From NCBI GenBank assembly GCA_013204985.1, contig JABMLG010000007.1, positions 107,358-171,357 of the forward strand: a stretch of DNA of 64,000 bases. Reading direction: 5' to 3'. The notes beneath the pieces were generated by a model. That model was not told where the DNA came from and made no database searches. It saw only the letters and a list, made by a program, of their open reading frames with translations. A program made the position numbers and the translations under genes. The DNA is from Microbacteriaceae bacterium VKM Ac-2855 (lineage in GTDB: Bacteria; Actinomycetota; Actinomycetes; Actinomycetales; Microbacteriaceae). Of this stretch, positions 40,940 through 52,368 are shown piece by piece (within the stretch, counting starts at the first letter, position 1; each line of letters opens with the position of its first letter).

Positions 40940-42304
40940 ATGACCAAGCTCAGGCTGGCCATCGTCGGAGCAGGCCCCGCAGGGATCTACGCCGCCGACC
41001 TCATGATCAAGGCCGAGAAGAAGTACGACGTCTCGATCGACCTCTTCGAACACCTGCCCGCCCCATACGGGCTCGTGCGGTACGGCGTCGCTCCCGATCA
41101 TCCGCGGATCAAGGGCATCATCACCGCGCTGCGCGAGGTGCTCGATCGTGGCGACATCCGCATCTTCGGCAACGTGCACTTCGGCACCGATATCACCCTC
41201 GACGATCTGAAGCAGCACTACAATGCCGTCATCTTCTCGACCGGAGCGGTGCGCGACGCGCCGTTGAACATCCCGGGGATCGAGCTCGAGGGCTCCTACG
41301 GAGCGGCTGATTTCGTCAGCTGGTTCGACGGTCATCCGGATGTGCCGCGCACCTGGCCGCTCGAGGCGGAGTCGGTCGCCGTGATCGGCAACGGTAACGT
41401 CGCGCTGGATGTCGCGCGGATGCTGGCCAAGCACGCCGACGACCTGCTGCCCACCGAGGTGCCGGCCAACGTCTACGAGGGGCTGAAGGCGTCGCCGGTC
41501 ACCGATGTGCACGTCTTCGGCCGTCGCGGCCCGGCGCAGGTGAAGTTCACCCCGCTCGAGCTGCGCGAACTCGGTGAGGTCCGTGACGTCGACATGATCG
41601 TGGCGGATGAGGACTTCGAGCTCGACGCCGCCTCGCAGGCCGCGATCGAGACGAACAAGCAGGTCATGGTGATCAACCGGGTGCTGAACCAGTGGCGCAC
41701 CCGCGAGGTGGGCCAGGCGTCGCGCCGGCTGCACCTGCACTTCTACGCCAAGCCCCTCGAACTCGTCGACGACGGCACGGGCCGGGTGGCGGCGATCCGG
41801 TACGAGCGCACCGAGCCTGATGGCGAAGGCGGGGTGAAGGGCACCGGCGAAATTCGCGAGATCCCTATCCAGGCGGCGTACCGTGCGGTGGGCTACTTCG
41901 GCTCGGCTCTCGACGGAGTGCCGTTCGACGAGCGGCGCGGCGTGATCCCGAACCGTGAGGGTCAGGTGATCGACGACGACGACCAGCCGGTGCACGGCGT
42001 CTACGCCACCGGCTGGATCAAGCGCGGGCCGGTGGGTCTCATCGGGCACACCAAATCGGACGCGATGGAGACCGTGGGCCACGTGCTGAACGACCAGGCG
42101 TCGTGGTGGAACCCCGCGCATCCGGAAGAGTCGGCGATCGTCGAACTGCTCGAGTCGCGCGGCATCGCCTACACCGACCTCGGTGGCTGGCACCGTCTCG
42201 ACGAGCACGAGCTCGCGCTCGGCGCGGCCCACGAACCCGAGCCGCGCGTGCGGATCAAGGTCGTCCCGCGCGACGAGATGATCGCGATCTCCCGCGCGCA
42301 GTAG
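40940..42304 (+). CDS. fprA: FprA-type NADPH-ferredoxin reductase
   Basis: A 454-residue flavoprotein of the adrenodoxin reductase type. FAD site IVGAGPAGIYAADLM at the N-terminus; APYGLVRYGVAPDHPRIK is the family hallmark; NADP site VIGNGNVALDVARML; C-terminal FAD contact GWIKRGPVGLIGHTKSDA. It moves electrons between NADPH and ferredoxin. ATG 40940 has AAGGA at 6 nt. The leader is a tandem repeat array. Confidence 0.95.
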   Translation: MTKLRLAIVGAGPAGIYAADLMIKAEKKYDVSIDLFEHLPAPYGLVRYGVAPDHPRIKGIITALREVLDRGDIRIFGNVHFGTDITLDDLKQHYNAVIFSTGAVRDAPLNIPGIELEGSYGAADFVSWFDGHPDVPRTWPLEAESVAVIGNGNVALDVARMLAKHADDLLPTEVPANVYEGLKASPVTDVHVFGRRGPAQVKFTPLELRELGEVRDVDMIVADEDFELDAASQAAIETNKQVMVINRVLNQWRTREVGQASRRLHLHFYAKPLELVDDGTGRVAAIRYERTEPDGEGGVKGTGEIREIPIQAAYRAVGYFGSALDGVPFDERRGVIPNREGQVIDDDDQPVHGVYATGWIKRGPVGLIGHTKSDAMETVGHVLNDQASWWNPAHPEESAIVELLESRGIAYTDLGGWHRLDEHELALGAAHEPEPRVRIKVVPRDEMIAISRAQ

Positions 42305-42335
42305 CGCGCTAACGCTTCCGTGAGCCGCCGACCGA

Positions 42336-43826
42336 TCAGGATGGCGGCGGTGCTGGGCCGGGTTCCCGCTTGCCTGGTCGTGGTCTGTGTCGGGTGATGC
42401 CGGCGATGGTGGCGCGTTGGTTTCCCATGCGTCGGGGTGTCTGTCGGGGGTCGATGTGGGGTGGTGCGATCAGGTGTGGTCTCGGCCCGTCGAGGGTGGG
42501 CAGCATGTGGATGCGCCAGCCGGTTTTCGCGTGGATGACGTGGTGGTGGAAGCTGCAGAGCAGAATTCCGTTGTCGACGGATGTCTGACCGCCTCGGCTC
42601 CACCAGGTGACGTGGTGGGCTTCTGTCCAGGCGGGTGGGGCGGTGCAGCCCTGCCAGGCGCAGCCGCCGTTGCGGGCGGCGAGGAGGCGTTTCTGTTTGG
42701 TGGTGAAGTCGCGGGCGGGTTGTCCGAGCGCGTCGGTCTGCTCGTGGCTGCCGGTGATCGCGATGCGTATCTCGCCGAAGCAGCGCAGCCGCTGCACGGT
42801 CGCTGCGGGTACGGGTTCGTCGACGTGGTCGAGGTAGGCGGGCCCGGTCGCGGTTTCGTCGGTGAGGTCGTCGGCGTGGATGTGGGCGGTGATCTGCGGG
42901 GTCGCTCCGACGGGTGATTCGGAGGCGCTACCGGCGACGATCAACGACACTGCGGCGTCCGCGGTCTTCTGCCCGCTCGTGCGGGTGTCTGCGAAGATCG
43001 CGGCGTCATCCACCTCGCCGTTCTCGGCCGCGTCGCAGTCCGCATCCGTGAACCGCGGCCGGCGGGGGCTGGTGTGCGGCGAGAGCGACGCTTTCACCGC
43101 CGCCGCCTGCTCCGTCGTCAACGTGAGCACGAGCGTTTCGAGTCCGTTCTTCCCGCGGCGCCACACGCCGTTGCGTTTCTCGAACGCCTCCTCCTCCGTC
43201 GGTTCGAGCCCATCGGGATCCAGTCGTGCCTTCCACGCGAGCGCCTGGACTTTCACGAGGTCTGCGGCGATCCCGATCCCGGTCAAACCACCCGAGGTCG
43301 CTGCTTCCCCGTCGGGGTCGGTCGCGGCGGCGAGGATCGATTCTTCGGCGATCGCGAGCTCGTCGGGGTGGATGCGCGCAGCGGCCGGCCCGAGGGTGGT
43401 GGTGAGGGCTTCGGCCGCATCCGGATGCAGTCGCCCGTCACGCACCGCCTGCCCCACGGCGGGGAACACGGCGGGGACCTCCTGGCCCTGCATCCCGACA
43501 CCCGGGAAAACGCTCTGCGCGAGCCGGATGCGCCGCCCGGCGGTCGCTTCTGAGCAGCCGGTGAGCATCGCGAGGAGGGCTTTGCCGGTGCGCTGCCCGT
43601 GCGTGCTCGCGAGCGAGTCCATCCCTCGCTCTCGCCCCGACGCGCGGTCGATGACACCGGCGACCACGACGGCACTCCCACTGACGGCTCGCTCGAGTTC
43701 TCCGAGCGCGACGCATGATGCGACGAGTTCGGTCTCGGTCATCCGTGCCCAGTCGACCCCGGCCAGTTCGGCGCGCACGGGCGCGGCGAGGGCTGCGATC
43801 CGTGTGCCGGGCGTCGATGTGGTCAT
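42336..43826 (-). CDS. DUF222 and HNH endonuclease domain protein
   Basis: A 496-residue protein. An N-terminal DUF222 region (~10-330) is followed by a C-terminal HNH nuclease: NGGCAWQGCTAPPAWTEAHHVTWWSRGG, then N and H in TSVDNGILLCSFHHHVIH, with Cys residues that bind zinc. Such proteins occur in many copies in actinobacteria, sometimes tied to phage or mobile DNA; activity unproven. A Pro/Arg-rich tail ends the protein. ATG 43826 follows a CATAGT box; GTG 43844 is an alternative start. Confidence 0.88.
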   Translation of the reverse strand: MTTSTPGTRIAALAAPVRAELAGVDWARMTETELVASCVALGELERAVSGSAVVVAGVIDRASGRERGMDSLASTHGQRTGKALLAMLTGCSEATAGRRIRLAQSVFPGVGMQGQEVPAVFPAVGQAVRDGRLHPDAAEALTTTLGPAAARIHPDELAIAEESILAAATDPDGEAATSGGLTGIGIAADLVKVQALAWKARLDPDGLEPTEEEAFEKRNGVWRRGKNGLETLVLTLTTEQAAAVKASLSPHTSPRRPRFTDADCDAAENGEVDDAAIFADTRTSGQKTADAAVSLIVAGSASESPVGATPQITAHIHADDLTDETATGPAYLDHVDEPVPAATVQRLRCFGEIRIAITGSHEQTDALGQPARDFTTKQKRLLAARNGGCAWQGCTAPPAWTEAHHVTWWSRGGQTSVDNGILLCSFHHHVIHAKTGWRIHMLPTLDGPRPHLIAPPHIDPRQTPRRMGNQRATIAGITRHRPRPGKREPGPAPPPS

Positions 43827-43991
43827 GACCCCACTATGGGTCACACCGCCGACATCGAATGAAAGGGGCGCGAGAGCCGCTCGGAGCGCGGCCCGCGAGG
43901 GCTTCTCAGCTCCGACGGATGCTGGATAGACTTCTGCGCGCGGGGTGCTTCAGATGCCGCGCCGACGTCCGATGCCGAGCCACGGAGAGCT

Positions 43992-44603
43992 GTGCCTTCC
44001 TCGTTCCAGCGCCACCGACTGCCCTCTCTCGTCGCCTCCGCCGCCGTGATCCTCCTCGCCCTCTCGGGATGCTCCGCCGTCGACGGCCTGTTCCCGGTGC
44101 CGACGGTCATCGACACAACGAGCGCGACCCCCACCCCGACCCCGACCTCGACGCCCTACGTGCCCTCGGGCGATCTTGCGGGCGGCACGATCACACACAC
44201 GATCCCCGCCGGATCCGCCTCCGCACAACTCATCTACTTCACCGCTCAGGATCCCAACACCTGGACGGCCGACCTCGATGTGCCGATCAACATCTCGCTG
44301 TCGATGATCGGGGTGGCCGCGCCGGCGGATCCGGAGAACGCGCAGCAGATCAAGGTGACCCGGTTCCTCGTGCAGCGCGAAGGCGAGGGCGGCTACGACC
44401 TGGCGAACGATGCCGGCGAATTCGTCGTGACGCCGCCGTACTCCTACGCCTCGACAGTGGTGCTGGCCGCTCAGAGCGACGTCGATCGTGCGAGCGTCCG
44501 GGTCACGGTCGACCTGATCTTCGAGACCGCGCCCGACTCGAACGAATACACGCGTCAGACGATCGTCGACACACTGAACCTCGCGTTCGCCCCGACCCCA
44601 TGA
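43992..44603 (+). CDS. Lipoprotein of unknown function
   Basis: A 203-residue protein. Signal peptide with lipobox LALSGC (Cys ~27), a Thr/Pro spacer (TTSATPTPTPTSTPYVP) and a beta-rich domain of ~140 residues with no motif I recognise. GTG 43992 has GGAG about 5 nt upstream. Its stop codon overlaps the ATG of the response regulator (ATGA), so the lipoprotein may be a signal-input or output partner of that system. Confidence 0.75.
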   Translation: MPSSFQRHRLPSLVASAAVILLALSGCSAVDGLFPVPTVIDTTSATPTPTPTSTPYVPSGDLAGGTITHTIPAGSASAQLIYFTAQDPNTWTADLDVPINISLSMIGVAAPADPENAQQIKVTRFLVQREGEGGYDLANDAGEFVVTPPYSYASTVVLAAQSDVDRASVRVTVDLIFETAPDSNEYTRQTIVDTLNLAFAPTP

Positions 44604-45436
44604 GCGCGAGTGAGACCGCGATGACGAATGCAGCCGCCGGCGGGCCAGAGCTCGCGCCGCGCATCGCCGTGGTCATCGAGGACGACGCCGACATCCGCGA
44701 ACTCATCGCGACGGTGTTGAGCCAGTCCGGGTTCACCGTGCACTGCGCCGAGACCGCCGGTGCCGGGGTCGAGCTGGTCCGCGAGCACGCACCGCAGATC
44801 TGCACCGTCGATGTCGGTCTGCCCGATTTCGACGGATTCGAGGCGACCCGTCGCATCCGTCTCTTCACCGACTGCTACGTGATCATGCTCACCGCCTTGT
44901 CGGACGAGGCAGACACCCTGTACGGCCTCGAATCGGGCGCTGACGACTACATCGTGAAGCCCTTCCGTCCTCGGGAACTGCGGGCACGGGTCAGCGCGAT
45001 GATGCGTCGCCCACGCTCCGGTGCTGAGGTCGAGGGGTCCTCGGCCGCAACGCCGGCGCCGCCCGCGCCGCCGGTGCTGCCGTCACCGGACGACGGCGTC
45101 TTCCGGCACAACGGACTCGTGCTCGACCCGCTGACGCACTCGGCGCAGCGCGACGGCGAAGAGCTCGAACTCACGCCGACCGAGTTCCAGCTCGTGTTGG
45201 CTCTGCTCGAGGGCCGGCGCCGAGTGCGCTCGAAAGCCGATCTGGTTCGGGCCGTGCGCGAAGACGACTGGGCCGAGTCCGCGTTCATCAGCGAGGCGGA
45301 TGAACGTGCCGTGGAGGTGCATATCGGTAACGTGCGCCGCAAGCTGGGCGACAGCATCCGCTCACCGCGGTGGGTCGAGACCGTTCGCGGTATCGGCTAC
45401 CGGCTTGCGCCGGCCGCACCCGAAAGCCGTGATTAG
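44600..45436 (+). CDS. OmpR-family response regulator
   Basis: A 278-residue regulator. Receiver domain (~20-140) with acidic pocket IEDDADI, phospho-acceptor D71 in VDVGLPDFDGFEATRRI, Thr in VIMLTALSDEA and Lys in YIVKPFRPREL. A Pro/Ala linker follows, then a winged-helix effector (~170-270) with LTPTEFQLVLALLEG and the recognition helix DERAVEVHIGNVRRKLGD. It likely pairs with the histidine kinase at 47551-49179 and may control the intervening glycosyltransferase; this is inferred from proximity. Confidence 0.92.
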   Translation: MSASETAMTNAAAGGPELAPRIAVVIEDDADIRELIATVLSQSGFTVHCAETAGAGVELVREHAPQICTVDVGLPDFDGFEATRRIRLFTDCYVIMLTALSDEADTLYGLESGADDYIVKPFRPRELRARVSAMMRRPRSGAEVEGSSAATPAPPAPPVLPSPDDGVFRHNGLVLDPLTHSAQRDGEELELTPTEFQLVLALLEGRRRVRSKADLVRAVREDDWAESAFISEADERAVEVHIGNVRRKLGDSIRSPRWVETVRGIGYRLAPAAPESRD

Positions 45437-45442
45437 GCGGAA

Positions 45443-45829
45443 CTAGCGCCGCAGACCGGCCAGCTCGAGTCGGAGGGCGAGCAGGGTCTGCTGCGCCACA
45501 TCCTCGAACGCGCGCAACGCCGCGGCCCGCGCATCCGCGTCGGCGTCGGCGGCGCCGAGGGCCGTGATCGTGCCGCGGAGTCGATCCGCGCCGAACGCGT
45601 CGACGGTCATCATCAGCTTCGGGTCGGCGAGACCGCTTTCGGTGCACGCCGAGCCGGTGTCTCGATGCAGCGCACGGATACGCCCATCGAGGTCGGTCTC
45701 GAAATCGTCGAGGATCCGCTCGCACAGCCCCACTCCGCCGCCCAGATCCGCCACGAGCGCGCGAACCGCACCCGCTTTCACGAGCGGCTCAGGTCGTCGA
45801 CGTCGAAAGAGCAGCGGAAGCGGTGTCAT
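45443..45829 (-). CDS. Hpt-like small helical protein
   Basis: A 128-residue, mostly helical protein. Its spacing (VADLGGGVGLCERILDDFETDLDGRIRAL, then a second helical pair ending AFEDVAQQTLLALRLEL) resembles histidine phosphotransfer domains, but the usual AHxLKG phospho-His motif is missing. It may be a degenerate or pseudo-Hpt partner. ATG 45829 overlaps the glycosyltransferase stop by 4 nt, so the two are co-translated. It ends 6 bp from the convergent response regulator. Confidence 0.5.
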   Translation of the reverse strand: MTPLPLLFRRRRPEPLVKAGAVRALVADLGGGVGLCERILDDFETDLDGRIRALHRDTGSACTESGLADPKLMMTVDAFGADRLRGTITALGAADADADARAAALRAFEDVAQQTLLALRLELAGLRR

Positions 45830-47337
45830 GCGGTGAAGCCGCGGTGCTTCCGGAACACCTTGCGCAACATGAAGACGGTCTGCACCACGGTGGCGATGTA
45901 CAGCGCGGGCCAGCCGATGCTGAGGATCGCCGACTGGATCGAAACGGGCTGCTGCAGCCACGCGTAGAGCACCGTCGCGCTGAGCGCGAGAGTCAGCACG
46001 AGAGGCAGCAGATAGGCCGAGCCCTTGCCCTTCTCCGCCGCGGCCTGCGCCGCCCAGTTGTCGGTGTTGGTCTTCGAGAAGAACTTCGCCCACGCCCGCA
46101 CGAAGTGTCCCATCCGCACCCACATGTAGATCTCGGACGGAAGGCCGAAGAGCGCGAAGGCGATGTCGCGCCCCGAGCGGCCCTTCATCGACAGCGCGAT
46201 GCGCAGATTCAGCAGGATGGCGATGGCCGGCGGAATCAGCCAGATGGGGCTGAACACGTAGGCGTGGATCGAGAGCGACGCAGCCAGCAGCAGGAAGAAG
46301 CCGACGCGAGTGACGATGTTGGTCACCATCGCGAAGTTCTCGGCCCAGCGCAGGCGCAGGTTCGGGTGCAGCGGCTGGCCGGCCGTGTTGCCGCGATTGC
46401 CGGGCCACATCAGGTCGATGGCGCCGAAGTTCCACTTCACCTGCTGGCCGTCGAGGGCGCGCAGGGTCGACATGCCGCCGACATCAGCGCGGGCGAAGGC
46501 GCTGATCTTGGTGACGAAACCGAGGTTCTTGATCTGCAGCGAGAGCAGTGAGTCTTCGACCTCGCTGTCGTTCACCCACGGGGTCTTCTGCCGGTTGTGG
46601 CGGCGAACCTCTTCGAGCGCGAGCATCGAGAAGATCGAGAACTGCCCGCCGAGCACGGCCATGTTGCGGCCGCGCAGCAGATTGTCGAGGTTGAAGGCCG
46701 CGAATTGGGCGCGCTGACCGGAGGTGAGGAAGCGGGCGATGAGGCCCTTCACCGGTGCCTCGTCGACCGAGTAGATCGCCGAGATGCCGCCGATGCGCGG
46801 GTCGCTGGCGATCTCCGCCTCGAGATACTCGACGGCTCGCCGGTCGGCGACGGTGTCTCCGTCGACGCCCAGCAGGAAGTCGTAGTCGTCCTTGACGAGC
46901 TCGAAGCCGTAGTTCAGCGCGCCGACCTTCTTGTCGGCGTTCTTGCCGATGTCGTGAACGAAGACCTCGGTGCGCTGAACGGTGTCGTGATACACGGTCT
47001 CGTGCGGGCCGGCGTACTCGCGGGCGATGTAGAAGGTCTCGTCATCCGTGTTGTTGATGATGACGTGGATGGCGTCGGGCAGTCGCGTCTGCGCGAGGAG
47101 TGCTTCGAGGACGGCGGAGATCGTGTCTTCTTCGTTGTAGCAGGGGATGATCGCGGCGATGGTATGCGGACGAACGGCTTCGCTCGCTGTGGTCGAGTTC
47201 GAGGCGATGGCGATGTAGCGAGCCAGCTCGGTGTCGCTCAGTTGCGGAGCCGGCACAGCCTCCTGGACTGCACGTCGGCGGGTCGGAGCGGGGAAGAGGT
47301 CCTCGAGGGCCTCGAGGTCGGATGGCGCGGTCGGCAC
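45826..47337 (-). CDS. Membrane family 2 glycosyltransferase (processive type)
   Basis: A 503-residue protein. GT-A domain (~60-330) with IIPCYNEEDTI, DGDT metal motif, VEDSLLS and the acceptor motif QQVKW (Q..W), as in cellulose/hyaluronan/NdvC-like synthases. About four to five membrane segments follow (~355-500). It probably builds an extracellular polysaccharide. GTG 47337 has AAGGAG 7 nt upstream. The kinase gene lies upstream in the same direction. Confidence 0.87.
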   Translation of the reverse strand: MPTAPSDLEALEDLFPAPTRRRAVQEAVPAPQLSDTELARYIAIASNSTTASEAVRPHTIAAIIPCYNEEDTISAVLEALLAQTRLPDAIHVIINNTDDETFYIAREYAGPHETVYHDTVQRTEVFVHDIGKNADKKVGALNYGFELVKDDYDFLLGVDGDTVADRRAVEYLEAEIASDPRIGGISAIYSVDEAPVKGLIARFLTSGQRAQFAAFNLDNLLRGRNMAVLGGQFSIFSMLALEEVRRHNRQKTPWVNDSEVEDSLLSLQIKNLGFVTKISAFARADVGGMSTLRALDGQQVKWNFGAIDLMWPGNRGNTAGQPLHPNLRLRWAENFAMVTNIVTRVGFFLLLAASLSIHAYVFSPIWLIPPAIAILLNLRIALSMKGRSGRDIAFALFGLPSEIYMWVRMGHFVRAWAKFFSKTNTDNWAAQAAAEKGKGSAYLLPLVLTLALSATVLYAWLQQPVSIQSAILSIGWPALYIATVVQTVFMLRKVFRKHRGFTA

Positions 47338-47362
47338 GGGTGTTCTCCTTCAGGGCGGATGT

Positions 47363-47391
47363 GCCGCCTTCCGATTCGGGCAGAAGGCGGC
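47363..47391 (-). promoter_or_regulatory. Leader hairpin of the glycosyltransferase gene
   Basis: GCCGCCTTC (47363-47371) and GAAGGCGGC (47383-47391) form a perfect 9-bp stem with an 11-nt loop, 10-15 nt upstream of the AAGGAG. It may regulate translation or end read-through from the kinase gene. Confidence 0.35.
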
Positions 47392-47550
47392 GTGAGGTCG
47401 GGGGCTTCCCTCACAGGAGATGCTGCCGACTGCTGCTCAAGAGCAAGGTCCATGCAAACGCAAGAATCGCGCAAGATTCGACAGGATCTCAGTGGATCAG
47501 AACGAATTCCGTCGTGATGTACCCGATCCGGTCACGGATCCGTGGCCGCC

Positions 47551-49179
<1,629 letters not shown>

Positions 49180-49185
49180 GGCTTC

Positions 49186-49191
49186 ACCCTA
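49186..49191 (-). promoter_or_regulatory. -10 box of the histidine kinase gene
   Basis: TAGGGT on the minus strand, 6 nt before GTG 49179. Confidence 0.45.
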
Positions 49192-49239
49192 GGGGGTGCT
49201 GCGCCGTGCCGGTGTTCCTAGTCGGAACAGGCTGATCGG

Positions 49240-49245
49240 TAGGAT
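49240..49245 (+). promoter_or_regulatory. -10 box of the UvrA-like gene
   Basis: TAGGAT, 6 nt before ATG 49252. Confidence 0.45.
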
Positions 49246-49251
49246 GCGGGC

Positions 49252-51513
49252 ATGACCGAGCACAAAGCCGATGGCCACGACCTGATCCGCGTGCGCGGCG
49301 CGCGCGAGAACAACCTCAAGGGTGTCGACGTCGACCTGCCCAAGCGCCGGCTGACGGTGTTCACCGGGGTCTCCGGATCCGGCAAGTCCTCGCTCGTGTT
49401 CGGCACCATCGCCGCCGAGTCGCAGCGCCTGATCAACGAGACGTACTCGTCGTTCATCCAGCAATTCATGGGCTCACCCGCGCGCCCCGACGTCGACGAG
49501 CTCACCGGCATCTCGGCCGCCATCATCGTCGACCAGGAGCGGATGGGCTCCAACAGCCGCTCGACCGTCGGTACGGCGACGGATGCGTACACGATGCTGC
49601 GCATCCTGTTCAGCCGGATCGGTGACCCGCATGTCGGCACCTCCGGGGCGTTCTCGTTCAACCTGCCGGAGGGCATGTGCCCGCGGTGCGAGGGCACCGG
49701 TCGCGTCTCCGACGTCGACCTCGATGCTCTCGTCGACACGTCGAAGTCGCTCGATGACGGCGCCCTCGACGGCATCCCCAACTTCGTCGTCGGTGGCTGG
49801 TACTGGAAGGGTCTCGCCGAGTCGGGCCTGTACCCGGCCGACAAACCCATCAACACCTTCACGCCGCAGCAGCTCGACGACTTCCTCTACAAGCCGGCGA
49901 CGAAGCTGAAGATCGCCGACATGAACATGACCTACGAGGGTCTCGTTGTGAAGGTCACGCGGCTCTACCTGGCGAAGGAGCCCACGCAGGGCCACATCAA
50001 GGCGTTCGCGGACCGCGTGGCGACTTTCGCCGACTGCCCCGAGTGCGGCGGTGCTCGGCTCACTCGAGCCGCACTCTCGTCCACGATCGGCGGACGCAAC
50101 ATCGCCGAGTGCTCCGCGATGCAGATCACCGACCTCGCCGTCTGGCTGCGCGGCATCGACGAGCCGAGCGTCGTGCCGGTCACGACGGCGCTCCTCGAAA
50201 CGCTCGAGGCGATGATGCTGGTCGGCCTCGGCTACCTCTCGCTCGACCGCGAGGCCGGCACTCTCTCGGGCGGGGAGGCGCAGCGGGTCAAGATGGTGCG
50301 CCATCTCGGCTCGAGCCTCACCGACATCACGTACGTCTTCGACGAACCCACCGTGGGCCTGCATCCGCACGACATCTCGCGGATGAACGAGCTGCTGCTG
50401 CAGCTGCGCGACAAGGGCAACACCGTGCTCGTGGTCGAGCACAAGCCCGAGACGATCGCGATCGCCGATCACGTGGTCGACCTCGGGCCGCGGGCCGGCT
50501 CGAACGGCGGCACGATCCAGTTCGAGGGCACCGTCGACGAGCTGCGCCGCGCCGACACCCTCACCGGTCGGTACATCGATCACCGCGTCACACTGAAGGA
50601 TGCGCCGCGTCCCGTCACCCGTGTCGCCGAGATCCGCGGTGCCACCACCCACAATCTCCGCGACGTGGACGTCGACGTGCCGCTCGGTGTGCTCACGGTC
50701 GTGACCGGCGTCGCCGGCTCGGGCAAGTCGTCGCTGATCCACGGCTCGCTCTCGAAGCGCGAGGGTGTCATCGTGGCCGACCAATCACCGATCCGCGGTT
50801 CCCGGCGCAGTAATCCGGCGACCTACACCGGTGTCCTCGACCACATCCGCAGCGACTTCGCGAAGGCGAACAAGGTCAAGCCCGCGCTCTTCAGCGCCAA
50901 CTCGGCCGGCGCGTGCCCCAACTGCAAGGGAGCCGGGCTGATCTTCACCGACCTCGGGCCGATGGCGACCGTCTCGTCGGTGTGCGAGGAGTGCGAGGGC
51001 AAGCGCTTCACCGCAGAAGTGCTCGACTACCGGCTGCGGGGCAAGAATATCCACGAGGTGCTCTCGATGCCGATCGTGGAGGCACGGGACTTCTTCGAGA
51101 AGGGCCAGGCGCACACGATCCTCGCGCGGCTCGTCGATGTCGGGCTCGACTACCTCACCCTCGGTCAGCCCTTGAACACCCTCTCGGGTGGCGAGCGGCA
51201 GCGGCTGAAGCTCGCCATCAACATGGCCTCGAAGGGTTCGATCTACATCCTCGACGAGCCGACGACGGGCCTGCACCTGGCGGATGTGGACAAGCTGCTC
51301 GGCCTGCTCGACCGGCTCGTCGAGGCGGGCAACTCGGTGATCGTGATCGAACACCACCAGGCCGTGATGGCCCACGCCGACTGGATCGTCGACGTCGGCC
51401 CGGGCGCCGGGCACGACGGCGGCACGATCGTGTTCGAGGGCACGCCGGCGGAGTTGGTGGCGGCGGGGCGGACGCTGACCGCGCAGCACCTGAAGGCGTA
51501 CGTCAGCGGCTGA
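49252..51513 (+). CDS. Short UvrA-like ABC ATPase (UvrA2/DrrC class)
   Basis: A 753-residue protein with both UvrA ATPase halves: Walker [11 protein letters not shown] and [10 protein letters not shown], signatures LSGGEAQRV and LSGGERQRL, and zinc-type motifs [25 protein letters not shown] and CEECEGKRF. It is about 200 residues shorter than canonical UvrA and lacks the UvrB-binding insertion, so it is unlikely to feed UvrB in excision repair. Known relatives are tied to damage or antibiotic tolerance. No uvrB/uvrC adjacent. Confidence 0.88.
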   Translation: MTEHKADGHDLIRVRGARENNLKGVDVDLPKRRLTVFTGVSGSGKSSLVFGTIAAESQRLINETYSSFIQQFMGSPARPDVDELTGISAAIIVDQERMGSNSRSTVGTATDAYTMLRILFSRIGDPHVGTSGAFSFNLPEGMCPRCEGTGRVSDVDLDALVDTSKSLDDGALDGIPNFVVGGWYWKGLAESGLYPADKPINTFTPQQLDDFLYKPATKLKIADMNMTYEGLVVKVTRLYLAKEPTQGHIKAFADRVATFADCPECGGARLTRAALSSTIGGRNIAECSAMQITDLAVWLRGIDEPSVVPVTTALLETLEAMMLVGLGYLSLDREAGTLSGGEAQRVKMVRHLGSSLTDITYVFDEPTVGLHPHDISRMNELLLQLRDKGNTVLVVEHKPETIAIADHVVDLGPRAGSNGGTIQFEGTVDELRRADTLTGRYIDHRVTLKDAPRPVTRVAEIRGATTHNLRDVDVDVPLGVLTVVTGVAGSGKSSLIHGSLSKREGVIVADQSPIRGSRRSNPATYTGVLDHIRSDFAKANKVKPALFSANSAGACPNCKGAGLIFTDLGPMATVSSVCEECEGKRFTAEVLDYRLRGKNIHEVLSMPIVEARDFFEKGQAHTILARLVDVGLDYLTLGQPLNTLSGGERQRLKLAINMASKGSIYILDEPTTGLHLADVDKLLGLLDRLVEAGNSVIVIEHHQAVMAHADWIVDVGPGAGHDGGTIVFEGTPAELVAAGRTLTAQHLKAYVSG

Positions 51514-51686
51514 GGCGGGACGGAACCGAGAGTCGGACCCGTCGACGTCGCGCTCGGTGCCGCCGTGGTGCTGATCGTCGCGATCCGTCGGCAGTCGAAA
51601 GCCTGAAAGGCACACGGCTCCGGCCGCTCCTCATTCGCGCCGATAATCGTCGGGCAGGAGCGCGCAGCTGTGCGTGGCGGCTGCAC

Positions 51687-51748
51687 AACTTCGGCTGAGA
51701 GGGTCGCTCAGCGCTGACGGGCGCTGACGGACACTCTCAACCGAAGTT
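51687..51748. terminator. Hairpin in the gap after the UvrA-like gene
   Basis: Arms 51687-51701 (AACTTCGGCTGAGAG) and 51734-51748 pair over 15 bp with one mismatch; the loop contains two GCGCTGACGG copies. It lies between convergent genes. I see nothing else in 51514-51879. Confidence 0.5.
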
Positions 51749-51879
51749 ACGTCCAGGTCGCGGTGTCAGCGGACAAGCTTCCGAGCGACAACGCCGGGCC
51801 GGCACACGCCGCACAGCCGGCTGGTCGCCGCACCGACCGCCACCGAGCTTGACCACACCCACGATGCGACAAGCCGGGT

Positions 51880-52344
51880 TCAGCGCAACGGATCGAGCAG
51901 GATGGGCCGCTCCCCGCTACGGATCCGGCGCTTGGCGTCGAGCATCCGCGCGGCGATCAGCTCGGGAGCCGCTGCGATCTCGCCGGCGTCGCGCAGCACG
52001 ACCCCCGTGCGCGACTCGACGGTGTCGACCACATCCGGTGCACCCGGCAGCATGCTGACGCCGGCGCCGACACGGAAGCCGTCGATGGTGGTGTAGCCCT
52101 GCTTGCGCTCGGCCGTGATCCGGACGAACACCTTGATCCCCGCGAGCACAGCGGCAGCCAGAACGAGGAAGGCGAAGCCGAGAGAGGCCGGTCGGGCGAG
52201 CGGAATGGAGGAGTCGCTTGCGACACCCAGAAGGATGATGGCCAGGATCAAACCGATCACCGCGACGGCGAACAGGTTCGCCCACGCTGACGCGGAGATT
52301 CCCGGAAGGAGCGCGCGCTGTCGGATATTCGGCTCGTTGGTCAC
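51880..52344 (-). CDS. Two-helix membrane protein, function unknown
   Basis: A 154-residue protein. Two hydrophobic segments (~20-42 and ~53-75: LFAVAVIGLILAIILLGV, LGFAFLVLAAAVLAGIKVF) are followed by a ~75-residue cytoplasmic part with TTIDGFRVGAG and IAARMLDAKRRI. No family recognised. GTG 52344 is chosen because a -10 box lies 6 nt upstream; GTG 52350 is inside that spacing. Confidence 0.65.
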   Translation of the reverse strand: MTNEPNIRQRALLPGISASAWANLFAVAVIGLILAIILLGVASDSSIPLARPASLGFAFLVLAAAVLAGIKVFVRITAERKQGYTTIDGFRVGAGVSMLPGAPDVVDTVESRTGVVLRDAGEIAAAPELIAARMLDAKRRIRSGERPILLDPLR

Positions 52345-52350
52345 GAGCAC

Positions 52351-52356
52351 ATCGTA
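52351..52356 (-). promoter_or_regulatory. -10 box of the two-helix membrane protein gene
   Basis: TACGAT on the minus strand, 6 nt before GTG 52344. Confidence 0.4.
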
Positions 52357-52368
52357 AGTCGCCCGAGG

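Noticed and set aside
43859..44599. Long N-terminal extension of the response regulator
   Set aside because: It runs through the lipoprotein gene in another frame. ATG 44600 gives the classical domain length and overlaps the lipoprotein stop.
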